NCBI RefSeq assembly: GCF_003815715.1 | Contig: NZ_CP033922.1 | Coordinates: 3,272,001-3,336,000, forward strand | Direction of reading: 5' to 3' | DNA length: 64,000 bases | Source: Chryseobacterium sp. G0162 | Lineage (GTDB): Bacteria; Bacteroidota; Bacteroidia; Flavobacteriales; Weeksellaceae | Shown: positions 33,868 through 44,400 of the stretch, in pieces | Layout: the number at the start of each line of letters is the position of its first letter | How positions within the stretch are numbered: position 1 is the first letter of the stretch | Position numbers and translations under genes: made by a program | Notes under the pieces: generated by a model | Databases searched by the model: none | Told to the model about the DNA's origin: nothing | Seen by the model: the letters and a program-made list of their open reading frames with translations, nothing else

Positions 33868-35130
33868 ATGGAAACACGCGAAAAAATCATCATTATAGGA
33901 GGAGGATTTGCGGGGCTACAGCTTGCAAAAACATTGAATAACAAGAACAAAAAGGTTATTGTTCTGGATCGGATGAATCACCATATGTTTCAGCCGCTTT
34001 TTTATCAGGTAGCCTCAGGAAGGATAGAACCTTCTAATATTTCTTTCCCCTTCAGAAAGATTTTTCAGCAATCCAGAAACACTCAATTCCGGATGACGGA
34101 TGTGAAGGAAATAGATGCTGCAAACAATAAGGTTATTACGGATGAAGCAGAATTTACTTACGATAAGCTTATTATAGCAACAGGATGTAAAACTAATTTT
34201 TTCGGTAATAAAGAACTTGAAGGGAAGGCCTTTGGAATGAAGAATACCCAGGAAGCAATCAGTATCAGAAATCACGTTCTGATGACCTTTGAAAAACTGA
34301 TTATTGAAAAAAGCCGGAGCGACGACGGAAACTGGAATATTGTTATCGTAGGAAGCGGACCAACCGGTGTGGAATTGGCAGGAGCCTTTGCCGAAATGAA
34401 AAAAGATATTCTACCAAGAGATTATCCTTACATGAATTTCGATCATTTGAAGATTATTCTGGTAAGCTCTACAGAAAAACCACTTGCTGTAATGAGTAGT
34501 GAAGCCCAGGAGAAATCTGAAAAATACCTTAAAGATCTTGGAGTAACCTTTATGAGTGGGGAAGTGGTTACAGATTATGATGGGGATAAAGTACATTTGA
34601 AAAGTGGAAAAGAAATACCATCCAATAACGTAATCTGGGCCGCAGGCGTTACAGGAAATGTAATCGACGGTTTCCCTGAAGACAAATTAGTAAGAAACAG
34701 ATATATTGTAGACCGGTACAATAAAATAAAAGGGTATGATAATGTGTATGCAATTGGTGATATTGCCTATATGGAAACCCCTAAATATCCACAAGGACAT
34801 CCACAGGTAGCCAACGTAGCCATTAATCAGGCCAAAAACTTAGGGAAAAACCTGTTGAAGAAAAATACAGGGGAATGGAAGGAATATGAATACGATGACC
34901 AAGGTTCTTTAGCAACCATAGGAAAGCATAGAGCTGTTGTAGACCTACCTTTCATAAAATTTCAGGGATTTTTAGCCTGGTATTTCTGGATGTTTCTCCA
35001 TTTAATGCTAATTTTGAGCGTTCGAAATAAGCTGGCCATATTTTTCAACTGGATGTGGAGCTATATCAACAAGGATTCTTCCTTAAGATTAATTATTATA
35101 CCTACTAAGAAAAACGGAACATTACAATGA
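33868..35130 (+). CDS. Type II NADH dehydrogenase (NAD(P)/FAD-dependent oxidoreductase)
   Basis: 420 residues from ATG 33868. It passes electrons from NADH to quinone without pumping protons. The FAD-binding motif is [14 protein letters not shown] (8-21), the NAD-binding motif is [13 protein letters not shown] (about 157-169), and YAIGDIAYM is the C-terminal FAD contact. A hydrophobic C-terminal stretch ([19 protein letters not shown]) suits membrane attachment, as in Ndh. It overlaps trmD by 4 nt (ATGA). The TAAATTTG box lies so close that the transcript may be leaderless. Confidence 0.93.
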   Translation: METREKIIIIGGGFAGLQLAKTLNNKNKKVIVLDRMNHHMFQPLFYQVASGRIEPSNISFPFRKIFQQSRNTQFRMTDVKEIDAANNKVITDEAEFTYDKLIIATGCKTNFFGNKELEGKAFGMKNTQEAISIRNHVLMTFEKLIIEKSRSDDGNWNIVIVGSGPTGVELAGAFAEMKKDILPRDYPYMNFDHLKIILVSSTEKPLAVMSSEAQEKSEKYLKDLGVTFMSGEVVTDYDGDKVHLKSGKEIPSNNVIWAAGVTGNVIDGFPEDKLVRNRYIVDRYNKIKGYDNVYAIGDIAYMETPKYPQGHPQVANVAINQAKNLGKNLLKKNTGEWKEYEYDDQGSLATIGKHRAVVDLPFIKFQGFLAWYFWMFLHLMLILSVRNKLAIFFNWMWSYINKDSSLRLIIIPTKKNGTLQ

Positions 35131-35798
35131 GAATTGATATCATAAGCGTACTTCCAGAATTGATGGAAAGTCCATTTAAAACCTCTATTTTAAAAAGAGC
35201 AATGGACAAAGGACTGGCAGAAGTACATTTTCACCATCTGAGAGACTGGGCAATCAATAAGCACAAACAAATTGATGATGAACCTTACGGAGGCGGAGCA
35301 GGAATGGTGATGATGGTAGAACCATTAGATAATTGTATCGCAGAACTTAAGTCCCAGAGAGAATATGATGAGGTGATTTATCTGACACCTGATGGAGCAA
35401 CTCTGAACCAGAAAATAGCCAATTCTCTTTCTATAAAAAAGAACCTGATCTTTCTTTGCGGACATTATAAAGGAATAGATCAGAGAGTGAGAGATCTTCA
35501 TATTACCAAAGAAATATCAATTGGTGATTATGTACTTACTGGAGGCGAACTTGCGGCATGTGTACTGGCTGACTCTATTATAAGACTGCTTCCGGGAGTT
35601 TTAAATGATGAGCAGAGTGCTTTAACAGACAGTTTTCAGGATGATCTTCTGTCACCTCCAATCTATACGCGACCAGAAAGCTATAAAGGACTTGATGTTC
35701 CTAAGATTTTATTGAGCGGGAATTTTAAGAAAATTGAAGAATGGCGTCATGATGAAGCTGTAAGAATTACCAAAGAAAAACGTCCTGATCTCCTTTAA
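35127..35798 (+). CDS. trmD: tRNA (guanine-N1)-methyltransferase
   Basis: 223 residues, the usual TrmD length. It methylates G37 next to the anticodon, preventing frameshifts. Family features are [21 protein letters not shown], the YGGGAGMVM loop, [11 protein letters not shown] and the SAM-binding knot segment [13 protein letters not shown]. It overlaps the NADH dehydrogenase gene by 4 nt, so it is translationally coupled and not in the common rpsP-rimM-trmD-rplS arrangement. Confidence 0.97.
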   Translation: MRIDIISVLPELMESPFKTSILKRAMDKGLAEVHFHHLRDWAINKHKQIDDEPYGGGAGMVMMVEPLDNCIAELKSQREYDEVIYLTPDGATLNQKIANSLSIKKNLIFLCGHYKGIDQRVRDLHITKEISIGDYVLTGGELAACVLADSIIRLLPGVLNDEQSALTDSFQDDLLSPPIYTRPESYKGLDVPKILLSGNFKKIEEWRHDEAVRITKEKRPDLL

Positions 35799-35807
35799 TA
35801 TAGTGTT

Positions 35808-35835
35808 ACAGGTTGTTTAAACCCTGTTTTTTTTC
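35808..35835 (+). terminator. trmD terminator
   Basis: ACAGG / CCTGT stem around TTGTTTAAAC followed by eight or more T, just after the trmD stop. Confidence 0.8.
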
Positions 35836-36175
35836 ATTTATTCTAAATTGCCTGGAAAATAAATGGAATAATATTTGTTATTATTGTGTGTGAAAAGGAA
35901 AATATTATCAACTTTGTTTTTTTTATTGAATTTTTGTTTTCATTATTTTGAATTTTATTTATTATTTTAATTCCGATATATTGAATGGAATAGTGAATTA
36001 ATTGAAAATTTAATTCACTATAAATAGTTTTATTGATTTTTTTTATTATATTTGAAATATTTCTTATTATAAATTGATTTGCTGGTTTTGTGAGCAGATC
36101 AATGCAATTTGAAAAAAATAATAAATTTACATTTAGAAAAAGAGCATATTAATTAAAGTATAGAAATTTGTGTTG
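35836..36175. other. 340-bp intergenic region, extremely AT-rich
   Basis: Long T and A runs with no open frame, hairpin or repeat that I recognise. It must contain the promoter of the EEP nuclease gene; no perfect TAnnTTTG with partner was found close to its ATG. Confidence 0.5.
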
Positions 36176-37111
36176 ATGGAACTATTCTCTTTTTATAATG
36201 TTGAAAATTTATTTTTACCCGATCCAAAACCTGTTCATAAATTAGATCCTACAACGTCAGGTTTAAGAAACTGGGATGAGAGAAGATATAAAAATAAACT
36301 TTTTAAAATCTCTCATGTATTTCAATTGATGAAGGAGGAAAATGGAGTATTGCCATTTATAATAGGATTGTCAGAAGTTTCCGGAAGGAAAGTTTTAGAA
36401 GATCTTGTAGAAATGGAACCTTTTAATTCTGAATATGGAATTGTACATTACAATTCTATGGACGAAAGAAAGGTGGATGTGGCCATGTTATATAATAAAA
36501 ATAAAGTAGAGGTTCTAGACTCTGAAACCATTACTTTCTTTTTTGAAATAACCTATAAAAACACAGGAAATTACGATACAACCAGAGATGTTCTTTTTTC
36601 TAAAATAAAATATAAAGGGGAAATTATTAATGTCTTTATCGCCCATCTTCCCTCTAAGCGCGAAAAAGATATCAATAAACCGAAAAGAGCCTTTATATTA
36701 AATGAGGTCCGACAACGGATCATGAAAATTGTTGATACAGACAAGGAACATGTTATATTGTGTGGTGATTTTAACGAAAACCCGGATGATGAAAATTTAG
36801 TGCGAATTCTCTATGACAATGATCATGAGAAGGTTTTGATGAATCCTTTTCAGGAGTTGTTTTCTACAAGAAATTATTCTACTTTTCATTATAAATCTGG
36901 ATTGCTGTACGATCAGATTATTATGTCAAGATCTCTTCTTGATAATAAAACGCTGGCTTTTCAGGATGCTCATGTGTTCAATTCTGAGAAAATCAGCAGC
37001 AGGACCAGAAATTTTGAAGGACGACCTTTCCGAACTTATGCCGGTACTCGGTATTTAGGTGGATACAGCGATCACTTCCCGGTTTTTGTAAAGTTTAAAA
37101 GCTTATCATAA
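36176..37111 (+). CDS. Endonuclease/exonuclease/phosphatase (EEP) family protein
   Basis: 311 residues from ATG 36176 (a TTG at 36170 is less likely). It has the EEP metal-dependent hydrolase core: the opening FSFYNVENLF, a Glu in IGLSEVSGRKVLEDL, the metal-binding GDFNENPDD and the terminal YSDHFPVFVKF with the catalytic His. Family members cut DNA, RNA or phosphoesters; the substrate is not evident. No signal peptide, so it is cytoplasmic. The Lrp-type gene follows after 27 bp. Confidence 0.88.
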   Translation: MELFSFYNVENLFLPDPKPVHKLDPTTSGLRNWDERRYKNKLFKISHVFQLMKEENGVLPFIIGLSEVSGRKVLEDLVEMEPFNSEYGIVHYNSMDERKVDVAMLYNKNKVEVLDSETITFFFEITYKNTGNYDTTRDVLFSKIKYKGEIINVFIAHLPSKREKDINKPKRAFILNEVRQRIMKIVDTDKEHVILCGDFNENPDDENLVRILYDNDHEKVLMNPFQELFSTRNYSTFHYKSGLLYDQIIMSRSLLDNKTLAFQDAHVFNSEKISSRTRNFEGRPFRTYAGTRYLGGYSDHFPVFVKFKSLS

Positions 37112-37138
37112 AAAACATAAATAATAAAAAAGTAGAAA

Positions 37139-37609
37139 ATGAAAAATTCGAGCAACACAAGTTATCATTTAGACTCCATCGACAAGGAAATTATTTACAT
37201 GTTGATGGATAATGCTAAAACTTCTTTAGCGCACATTTCAAAGAATGTTGGGATCTCTACAACAGCGGTACATCAAAGAATTAAAAAGCTGGAGCATGCA
37301 GGAGTTATTGAAAATTCAATTTCATTCCTAAATCCTAAAAAAATCGGATACAAGGTGATTTCTTATATCGGAGTATTTTTGGATCAGCCAAGTCATTACC
37401 CAGAAGTGGTAAAATCTTTGCATGATATCAATGAAGTAGTGGAAGCTCACTATACCACTGGAAATTATACAATATTTCTGAAAGTTCTTTGTAAAGATAA
37501 CGATCATTTGATGCAAATCCTTAGCAAACTCCAAAAATTGAAAGGAGTAACAAGAACAGAAACTTTTATATCTTTGGAACAAGGTATTTACAGACAATTG
37601 AAAGTATAA
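37139..37609 (+). CDS. Lrp/AsnC-family transcriptional regulator
   Basis: 156 residues. An N-terminal AsnC-type helix-turn-helix (LDSIDKEIIYMLMDNAKTSL..., TAVHQRIKKLEHAGVI) precedes the RAM ligand-binding domain (about 70-150) with YKVISYIGVFLD and VEAHYTTGNYTIFLKVL. These regulators sense amino acids or related small molecules. deoC begins 4 bp after its stop, so co-transcription is near certain, which would tie deoxynucleoside breakdown to this regulator (inference). Confidence 0.95.
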   Translation: MKNSSNTSYHLDSIDKEIIYMLMDNAKTSLAHISKNVGISTTAVHQRIKKLEHAGVIENSISFLNPKKIGYKVISYIGVFLDQPSHYPEVVKSLHDINEVVEAHYTTGNYTIFLKVLCKDNDHLMQILSKLQKLKGVTRTETFISLEQGIYRQLKV

Positions 37610-37613
37610 CGAT

Positions 37614-38357
37614 ATGAACGTAGCACAATATTTGGATTCAACTTACTTGAAGACACCGGAACAATCAGGTATTTCACATGAAGGAACACTTCAGATTGAC
37701 AAAGAACTTGCTCAGGAAGCTATTGATAATGGTATTTTTGCAGTAATGATTCGTCCGGATTATGTAGCAGAGATTAAAAAATATATTCAGGAGAGAAATT
37801 CAAATGTTGCAGTAGGAACTGTAATAGGATTCCATGAAGGAACATACTCGGTAGAAGAAAAACTTGCAGAAGCTTCAAAAGCTATCGAAGATGGTGCCGA
37901 TGAACTGGATTTTGTCATTAATTACAATGCCTATCTTCAGGGAAATATAGAATTGGTTAAAGACGAATTTGTAAAATGTACAAAGCTAGCTTTGGAACAC
38001 CATAAAATTGCAAAATGGATTATTGAAATTGCAGCCTTGGCTGATGTACAGATTGCAGATCTTACCAAAGATATTTCGAACTGGGCAGAAGAAAATTTCT
38101 CAGCTAACGATTTACCTCATATTTTTGTAAAATCATCAACCGGTTTTTATCAGACTACAGATGGGAAGCCAAATGGAGCAACATTTGAAGGAATAAAAAT
38201 CATGTTAGATAATGCTGGGAAACTTCCTGTGAAAGCAGCCGGGGGCGTAAGAACACCTGAAGATGCTGAAAAAATGATTAGTATGGGAGTGAAGAGAATT
38301 GGAACTTCCTCAGCATTGGCATTAATTAAAAATGAAGCTTCATCGGGCGGATATTAA
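37614..38357 (+). CDS. deoC: Deoxyribose-phosphate aldolase
   Basis: 247 residues. It cleaves 2-deoxyribose-5-phosphate to acetaldehyde and glyceraldehyde-3-phosphate. The Schiff-base lysine lies in FVKSSTGFY (about 176-184), with KAAGGVRTPEDA and the early Asp-rich ELDFVINYNAY also conserved. It is joined to the Lrp regulator by a 4-bp gap and closed by a bidirectional terminator. No other deo gene is adjacent. Confidence 0.96.
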   Translation: MNVAQYLDSTYLKTPEQSGISHEGTLQIDKELAQEAIDNGIFAVMIRPDYVAEIKKYIQERNSNVAVGTVIGFHEGTYSVEEKLAEASKAIEDGADELDFVINYNAYLQGNIELVKDEFVKCTKLALEHHKIAKWIIEIAALADVQIADLTKDISNWAEENFSANDLPHIFVKSSTGFYQTTDGKPNGATFEGIKIMLDNAGKLPVKAAGGVRTPEDAEKMISMGVKRIGTSSALALIKNEASSGGY

Positions 38358-38380
38358 GATTGATTTTCAAGAACAATAAA

Positions 38381-38412
38381 AAAACCATCAATTCAATTGA
38401 TGGTTTTTATTT
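38381..38412. terminator. Bidirectional intrinsic terminator
   Basis: Inverted repeat AAAACCATCAATT / AATTGATGGTTTT with flanking A and T runs, between convergent deoC and dusB. Confidence 0.9.
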
Positions 38413-39408
38413 TTATACCTGAGCCTGATATTCTTCGTAAAATTGTTGGGTTTCTTTAATGAGAGCATTCATTTCTTCTAAGGTGAAAACTTCCAGGAAT
38501 TTTTTTCTGAAATCCTTAAAGTGAGGAATCCCTCTGAAATAGTTACTGTAATGTTGTCTCATTTCTACCAATCCTAACCTTTCCCCTTTCCATTCTGCAC
38601 TCCATTCAGCATGCTGACGAACCGCTAATAATCGGTCTGAAATAGTAGGAGCAGGTAAATGTTCACCTGTTTTAAAGAAATGTTTGATTTCATTAAATAT
38701 CCAAGGATACCCAATGGCTGCACGTCCGATCATGATTCCGTCACAAGCATACTTTTGTTTATATTCCAGTGCTTTTTCCGGTGAGTCTATATCACCATTC
38801 CCAAAAATCGGAATTTCAATATTAGGATTTTGTTTGATTCTTGAAATATGCTCCCAATCCGCTTCCCCTTTGTACATTTGTGCACGGGTTCTGGCGTGTA
38901 TAGTAAGGGCTTTTATACCTGTTTCCTGTAGACGTTCTGCCACTTCATCAATATTGATGCATGTACTGTCCCATCCTAGGCGGGTTTTAACCGTTACAGG
39001 AAGGTGAGTGGAACTTACTACGGCTTTTGTAAGACGAACCATAAGGTCAATATCTTTCAACACTCCTGCTCCGGCACCTTTGCAAACCACTTTTTTTACA
39101 GGGCAACCAAAATTAATGTCTACCAGATCCGGATTTACGGTTTCAACAATTCTTGCAGACATGGCCATTGCTTCTTCATCACCACCGAAGATTTGTATTC
39201 CGACTGGTCTTTCATAATCGAAAATATCCAGTTTTTTACGACTCTTGATTGCATCACGAATTAACCCTTCGGAAGAAATAAATTCCGAATACATTAAATC
39301 TGCACCATGCATTTTACACAAACGTCTGAACGGAGGATCACTTACGTCTTCCATCGGAGCCAGTAAAAGTGGAAATTCCGGCAGTTCTATGTTGCCTATT
39401 TTTATCAT
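38413..39408 (-). CDS. dusB: tRNA-dihydrouridine synthase
   Basis: 331 residues. It reduces uridines in the tRNA D-loop using FMN and NADPH. The TIM-barrel start (LLLAPMEDVSDPPFRRLC), the catalytic Cys region INFGCPVKKVVCKGAGAG (about 97-114) and the FMN-phosphate site FGNGDIDSP...GIMIGRAAIGYPW mark the DusB group. Its promoter box is only 4 nt from the ATG. Confidence 0.95.
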   Translation of the reverse strand: MIKIGNIELPEFPLLLAPMEDVSDPPFRRLCKMHGADLMYSEFISSEGLIRDAIKSRKKLDIFDYERPVGIQIFGGDEEAMAMSARIVETVNPDLVDINFGCPVKKVVCKGAGAGVLKDIDLMVRLTKAVVSSTHLPVTVKTRLGWDSTCINIDEVAERLQETGIKALTIHARTRAQMYKGEADWEHISRIKQNPNIEIPIFGNGDIDSPEKALEYKQKYACDGIMIGRAAIGYPWIFNEIKHFFKTGEHLPAPTISDRLLAVRQHAEWSAEWKGERLGLVEMRQHYSNYFRGIPHFKDFRKKFLEVFTLEEMNALIKETQQFYEEYQAQV

Positions 39409-39412
39409 GCTG

Positions 39413-39420
39413 CAAATTTA
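39413..39420 (-). promoter_or_regulatory. -7 element of dusB, almost touching the start codon
   Basis: TAAATTTG on the minus strand with only 4 nt between it and the ATG. If used, transcription starts at or inside the start codon, giving a leaderless mRNA. Confidence 0.55.
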
Positions 39421-39548
39421 CGAAATTCTAAAAAAATCATTTTTATCTATTTAAAAGCTTTTTGTTGTTTTATGGTTTTTGCAGCTTTTTATGCGTATTT
39501 GTGAAATTTTGTTTAATGTTTTTCTATTTTATTTGATTGATTTTCAGT

Positions 39549-39556
39549 TAATTTTG
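39549..39556 (+). promoter_or_regulatory. Possible -7 element of the beta-helix T9SS cargo gene
   Basis: TAATTTTG fits TAnnTTTG, 48 bp before ATG 39605; it also argues against the in-frame ATG at 39479. Confidence 0.45.
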
Positions 39557-39604
39557 TTTTTAAGTGAGAATATTTTTATATATTTATTAATAAAAATTGA
39601 GAAT

Positions 39605-41380
39605 ATGAGAAAAATTTTACTTTGTTTATTAACAAGCATTGCAGCATCACATATTGATGCACAGATTAGTTTGTCGGCCACATCAGGCACAGCAACAGGA
39701 ACCTATACTACATTAATGAATGCATTTGAAGCCATTAATGCAGGAACACACCAAGGAGCAATAACAATTAATGTTACAGCAAATGTAACGGAAACAGCCA
39801 CTGCTGTTTTGAATGTAAGTGGAGGAGTATCTAATTATACTTCTATTTTAATAAAACCAGCCACTGGAGTTGATGCTACAATTTCAGGTTCAAACTCAAC
39901 AGGAATTATCAGGATAAATGGGGGAGATAATGTAACCATTGACGGAAGTAATAATGGAACTTCTTCCAGAAATCTTACCATTAGCAATACCTATGTAGCC
40001 ACTACTGGAACTTCTCCTACTGTTATTATGGTGACTAGTACTACCACGGATGGGAGTGATAATTTTACCATCAAAAATACAAATTTAGCCGGATCTTCTC
40101 CTTCTGGAACCGTTGGGAACATTATTGTGGCAGGATCTACATTAGCGGCTGCAGAGGTTCCAAATAATAATTTTACTGCAATTAATAACTCTTTCGTAAG
40201 AGCTCAGAATGGTATTTTTATTATAGGTAATAATACTACAACAGATACAGGGCATGTTGTTAAAAATAATGTTTTTGGCTCTACGGTAGTTGCTGATAAA
40301 ATGTTATTTAGAGGCATTGCAGTACAGAATTCCCAAAATTTTGAAATCAGTGGAAATACTATTACAGGCGTTGTATTAGGGACAAACTCTAGTAGTCTTG
40401 CCACAGGTATTTTGATTGGAGCCAATATTATGAATGGTAAGGTATTCAACAATAAAATTTCAGATGTTAGAAGTACAAATACCCTTGGCTATGGCGCAGC
40501 TGGAATTTATGTGAATTCCGCAAATGCTGCTTCCAATATTTTAATATACAATAATATAATAAGCGGAGTAGCAGGATACGGTTATAATGGAGGAGGGGCA
40601 GCTGTTGATAATGGAAATGGTATTGCTATAAATAATGGAGGTGGCTTCAAAATTTACTACAATACTGTGGTAATGAATACAAGCCAAAATGTAGCAGGAA
40701 GACCTGCCGCATTTAATGTTTCTTCTACTGTAACTGGCGCCGGTGCTATAGACTTGAGAAATAATATCTTTGTAAATTCACAAACCCAGACAGGTGAGAA
40801 ATATGTGATCTATTCCAATGCTGCCAATACTGTATTCTCCAATATTAATAATAACAATTATTACTCTTCAGGAAGTAACTTAGGATATATCGGAGCGGCT
40901 GCAAAAGCTACTCTGGCGGATATTCAGGCTGGTTTTGGATCGAATACAAATTCTTTGAGCGTCCTTCCAATATTTGTATCTGCTACAGATTTTCATCTAT
41001 CTAATAGTGGAAACAGTGCCCTTGATAATAAGGGAACTCCTGTTGCTGAAGTAACATTGGATGCTGATGGTAATACTAGAAATGCTGCAACTCCTGATTT
41101 GGGAGCATTCGAATTTACGGCACAAATACTGGCGGTCAATGAAACCAGTAATAAGAAGATAAACATTTATCCAAATCCTGTAGTTGATTATCTTACTATT
41201 AACAATGATGGAAAGATAAAGAATGTTGAAATATATAATGTTTCAGGACAAAGGCTGATCGCTGAAGAAGTGAATGCTGAGAAAGCTTCAGTAGACATGA
41301 GAAAAGTGGCAGTTGGAGTTTATATCGTAAAAGTAAATACAGAAAAAGGATCAGAGTCTATTAAAATTATCAAAAAATAA
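39605..41380 (+). CDS. Secreted beta-helix protein with type A T9SS sorting domain
   Basis: 591 residues from ATG 39605; the earlier in-frame ATG at 39479 would add 42 very hydrophobic residues that do not resemble a signal peptide start. Signal peptide MRKILLCLLTSIAASHIDAQ. Residues about 40-490 are Asn/Gly/Thr-rich short strands (NFTIKNTNLAGS, NFEISGNTITG, NILIYNNIISG) typical of a parallel beta-helix, as in polysaccharide-binding or adhesion proteins. The last 75 residues (NIYPNPVVDYLTI...YNVSGQ...GVYIVKV...IKIIKK) are a classic T9SS type A domain, so the protein is exported across the outer membrane and attached or released. Confidence 0.92.
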   Translation: MRKILLCLLTSIAASHIDAQISLSATSGTATGTYTTLMNAFEAINAGTHQGAITINVTANVTETATAVLNVSGGVSNYTSILIKPATGVDATISGSNSTGIIRINGGDNVTIDGSNNGTSSRNLTISNTYVATTGTSPTVIMVTSTTTDGSDNFTIKNTNLAGSSPSGTVGNIIVAGSTLAAAEVPNNNFTAINNSFVRAQNGIFIIGNNTTTDTGHVVKNNVFGSTVVADKMLFRGIAVQNSQNFEISGNTITGVVLGTNSSSLATGILIGANIMNGKVFNNKISDVRSTNTLGYGAAGIYVNSANAASNILIYNNIISGVAGYGYNGGGAAVDNGNGIAINNGGGFKIYYNTVVMNTSQNVAGRPAAFNVSSTVTGAGAIDLRNNIFVNSQTQTGEKYVIYSNAANTVFSNINNNNYYSSGSNLGYIGAAAKATLADIQAGFGSNTNSLSVLPIFVSATDFHLSNSGNSALDNKGTPVAEVTLDADGNTRNAATPDLGAFEFTAQILAVNETSNKKINIYPNPVVDYLTINNDGKIKNVEIYNVSGQRLIAEEVNAEKASVDMRKVAVGVYIVKVNTEKGSESIKIIKK

Positions 41381-41396
41381 AATTAAGATCTATAAA

Positions 41397-41433
41397 AAAA
41401 ATAGCCCCGATACGACATCGGGGCTATTTTTTA
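41397..41433. terminator. Bidirectional intrinsic terminator
   Basis: Perfect 11-bp stem ATAGCCCCGAT / ATCGGGGCTAT with a 5-nt loop and A/T runs, between convergent genes. Confidence 0.92.
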
Positions 41434-41449
41434 TAAGATTAATCATCAT

Positions 41450-44400
41450 TTAGAAGCTTGCTTTTACCTGCATGCTTCCAATGTGAATAGTTCTTTCGCC
41501 GGAATTTCTTCCTTCATAATTTAGGTTCAATTGGATAAATGAGTTAAGCGCTTGTTGGATGAATACACTCCATACCTGGTTTTTTCCAGGTTTCAAACCA
41601 TCAAGCATCTGGTTTCCTACAATACTGAAGTTATTACCATTAAAGTTATTATTGATAAAAGAGAAGTTCCCACGAATGGAAGTTTTTCTGAACTCCCATT
41701 GGATGGTTCCTGTAATATCAAAAGCTTTTAATAACTCTTCGCCATCAATTCTTTTTTTCTGGCGGTAAGCAGAAGAAAGCTCTGACTGAAGAGCATCTGT
41801 AAATTTGTAAGTAGCCTTTGGTTTGGTTTCAAAATTATTTAAACGATAATCCCTTGTTACAAATAGCTGTGAGGAATTTTTGATATCATGAACAGAATTT
41901 TCCCAGTCTATTCTGAACTCTTTATTGAACCAATATCCGATGTTCAGGAAATGAGAAACCTGTTCACGTTCTTCGTTACTGAAATTAGCGTTGATTAGAT
42001 TATCATTCGTAATAAATCGATAGTTCCCATTCCATCCCGATTTATCGGTTGGATTGAATTGTACAGAGGTTAAAATATTTTGATTTTTAAGGATCTGATC
42101 ACTATTTTTCTCAAATGGATTTAGTACCAAAACTTTATCTTTCTTATAGAATGAATTTTGAGAGTTTAACGAGATATTAAAATTCCAACGCTTTAAGAAG
42201 GCATTTTCAGAGTTAAAGACAATTGCTGGATTTACAAATAAAGCCAATTGTAATTTGTTTTTATTGGAAGGAATATATCGTACGGAATTGGTGTAAACCC
42301 TAATGTATTGGGCTAAATCGGAATATTCTGCAATTTCAAATTCGTCAAGCTGCTGAATACCGTCACCGTTGTAATCGGTCCATTTATAAACTCCCTGCCC
42401 ATCTGTTACTTTAATATATTGAAACTCTCTTTGTGCTTCCTGTCCATTTCCCAATTCATAGAATGCCTGTAAACGCATTCCGTTTCTGAAAAGCTGTTGA
42501 TTGTAAAGAATATTTCCAACTACGAAGTCATTGTTTCTGGTTATATCACCCTCTGCTCCTGAATAAAAGAATTTTCTGTAATGAATTAATGCGTTCAGAG
42601 TGGTTTTTTCCGTTTTGATAATCTGACTTTCTGCCATGAAACCAAGAATATTGTTCATATTCTGAAGTCTGTTGTCACGTACAGAGTCATTATCTCTCAT
42701 ATAAACTTTGGCAAGCAATTTTGTGCGGGTGCTGTCTCCGATTTTCTTCTGAACAAAGATCTCCTTCCAGCTGAAACTTGTGACATCCATAAGCTGAGTG
42801 TCATTGTATTTTTTCTCATTGTGCTCCATACTTCCTCCTATGGCCCAACTTCCTTTCTTTCCAGTAAATTCTGTTGATATTCCACCACGGATGAACTTAG
42901 TATCCTGAAGTGTAGCATTGGTATTCAGGTAGGAAAAATTTCCTTTCGTGAAGAAACGTCCGGTAATCCAGCCAAAATCAAGATCATTTTTTATTCCTTT
43001 GTAAGAATCCAGTTCATTTAAATAATTGATTCGGTAATTTAAAGTAGATTTATTATTCCATTTATTTAAAAAGCTGAAAATGAAACGATTCTGCGTTTTT
43101 TTATTAAATTCCTGCGCTAAGTTGAAGTCTCTGGAGAATTCAACGTCATTAATACGATCCAGAATATGGAATTGTTTATCTATATATTGATACTCAAAGC
43201 TTGGAGTTCCTTTCCATGAGCTTTTTGTAAAAGTTTTATTTCCAAAGATACGATACGCATACCCCATATTCTGATCGGAATCTTTAGATGAAAACAAGTT
43301 GACGTCATAATTACTTAGAGAAATATCTGCACCAATTTTTCCTTCGTTTAGCAAGTATTCAGAATTAAGAGAGAATACCTGGGATTTTTGTGGCGAAGGA
43401 AGTTTTCTTACTGCTCTGTAATCTCCTGCATTAGGGCCTACATATTCAAAAACACGTCCGTTATTAGTTGTTTTTGCTGTTTTATAATCTCCCTGGTTGG
43501 CTCCGAAATAGGTAAATGATACCTGATAAAGGGTTTCATTGGGATCTGTAGAAAGTTCATAGAAATTTCCGGCAGGATTTAAGCGGTATAAAATTTTATT
43601 AACGTCATATTCACTAACCACTCCCGATGGAGCATACATTAGGTTAGGATCATTACCTGCGTTAGCTAAAATTTGTTCATCTTCTTTTGATAAACTTAGA
43701 GCAAGAGGAGCATTTTTGTTGTCATTTTCCATGAACCAGTTCAACCCAACCTTGAATTTTTCTCTCTGATGTTCTAATTTTCCGGTAAATAAATATCTTG
43801 AATAATTCCTGTTGGCGTAGTTGTAGGAAATGGTGATGAAGTTTTGCTGGAAAATAGGGCGGAAACTGGTAAAGGTAACCTCTCCTGTATTATAGTTGAT
43901 AACATAATCCTGGTTTTCTCCACGTTTCATTAGAATACCGTCAATAAATACCTGCTCAGAACCTGAGATCAAAGTAATGAACTGCTCTCCGTTTTTCCCG
44001 GTTAAGCGGTAAGGTCCCTGGTTTCCTTCAACTCCCTGAAAACGGATTCTATGAAATTCACTTCGTGCCACACCGGCAGAAATATCTACAAATGTTTTGT
44101 TTTCTTTCCCAAATTCCGTTTGAAACTGAATTCCCATACTTCGTCTCTGGTATTTGGCAAAATAATTTTTTGATTCTACAAGGTCAAGATGCCCGGCTCT
44201 CAAAATAGATTTATCCTTAATGTTAAGCTGCATGTAGATTTTGTCAAACTCCTCTAAAGTCTGAGTGTATCCGTCTGCCTGAATAGGTAAATTATGATCA
44301 GAGATACTGGCTAAAATGGTTACATCTTTGGAAAGCCGTCCTGAAATTTGAAGATCCATGGAACTTTGTACAGACTGCCCCTGATTATTACCAAATGTAA

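Noticed and set aside
39479..39604. N-terminal extension of the beta-helix T9SS protein
   Set aside because: The 42 added residues do not resemble a signal peptide, while ATG 39605 gives a perfect one.
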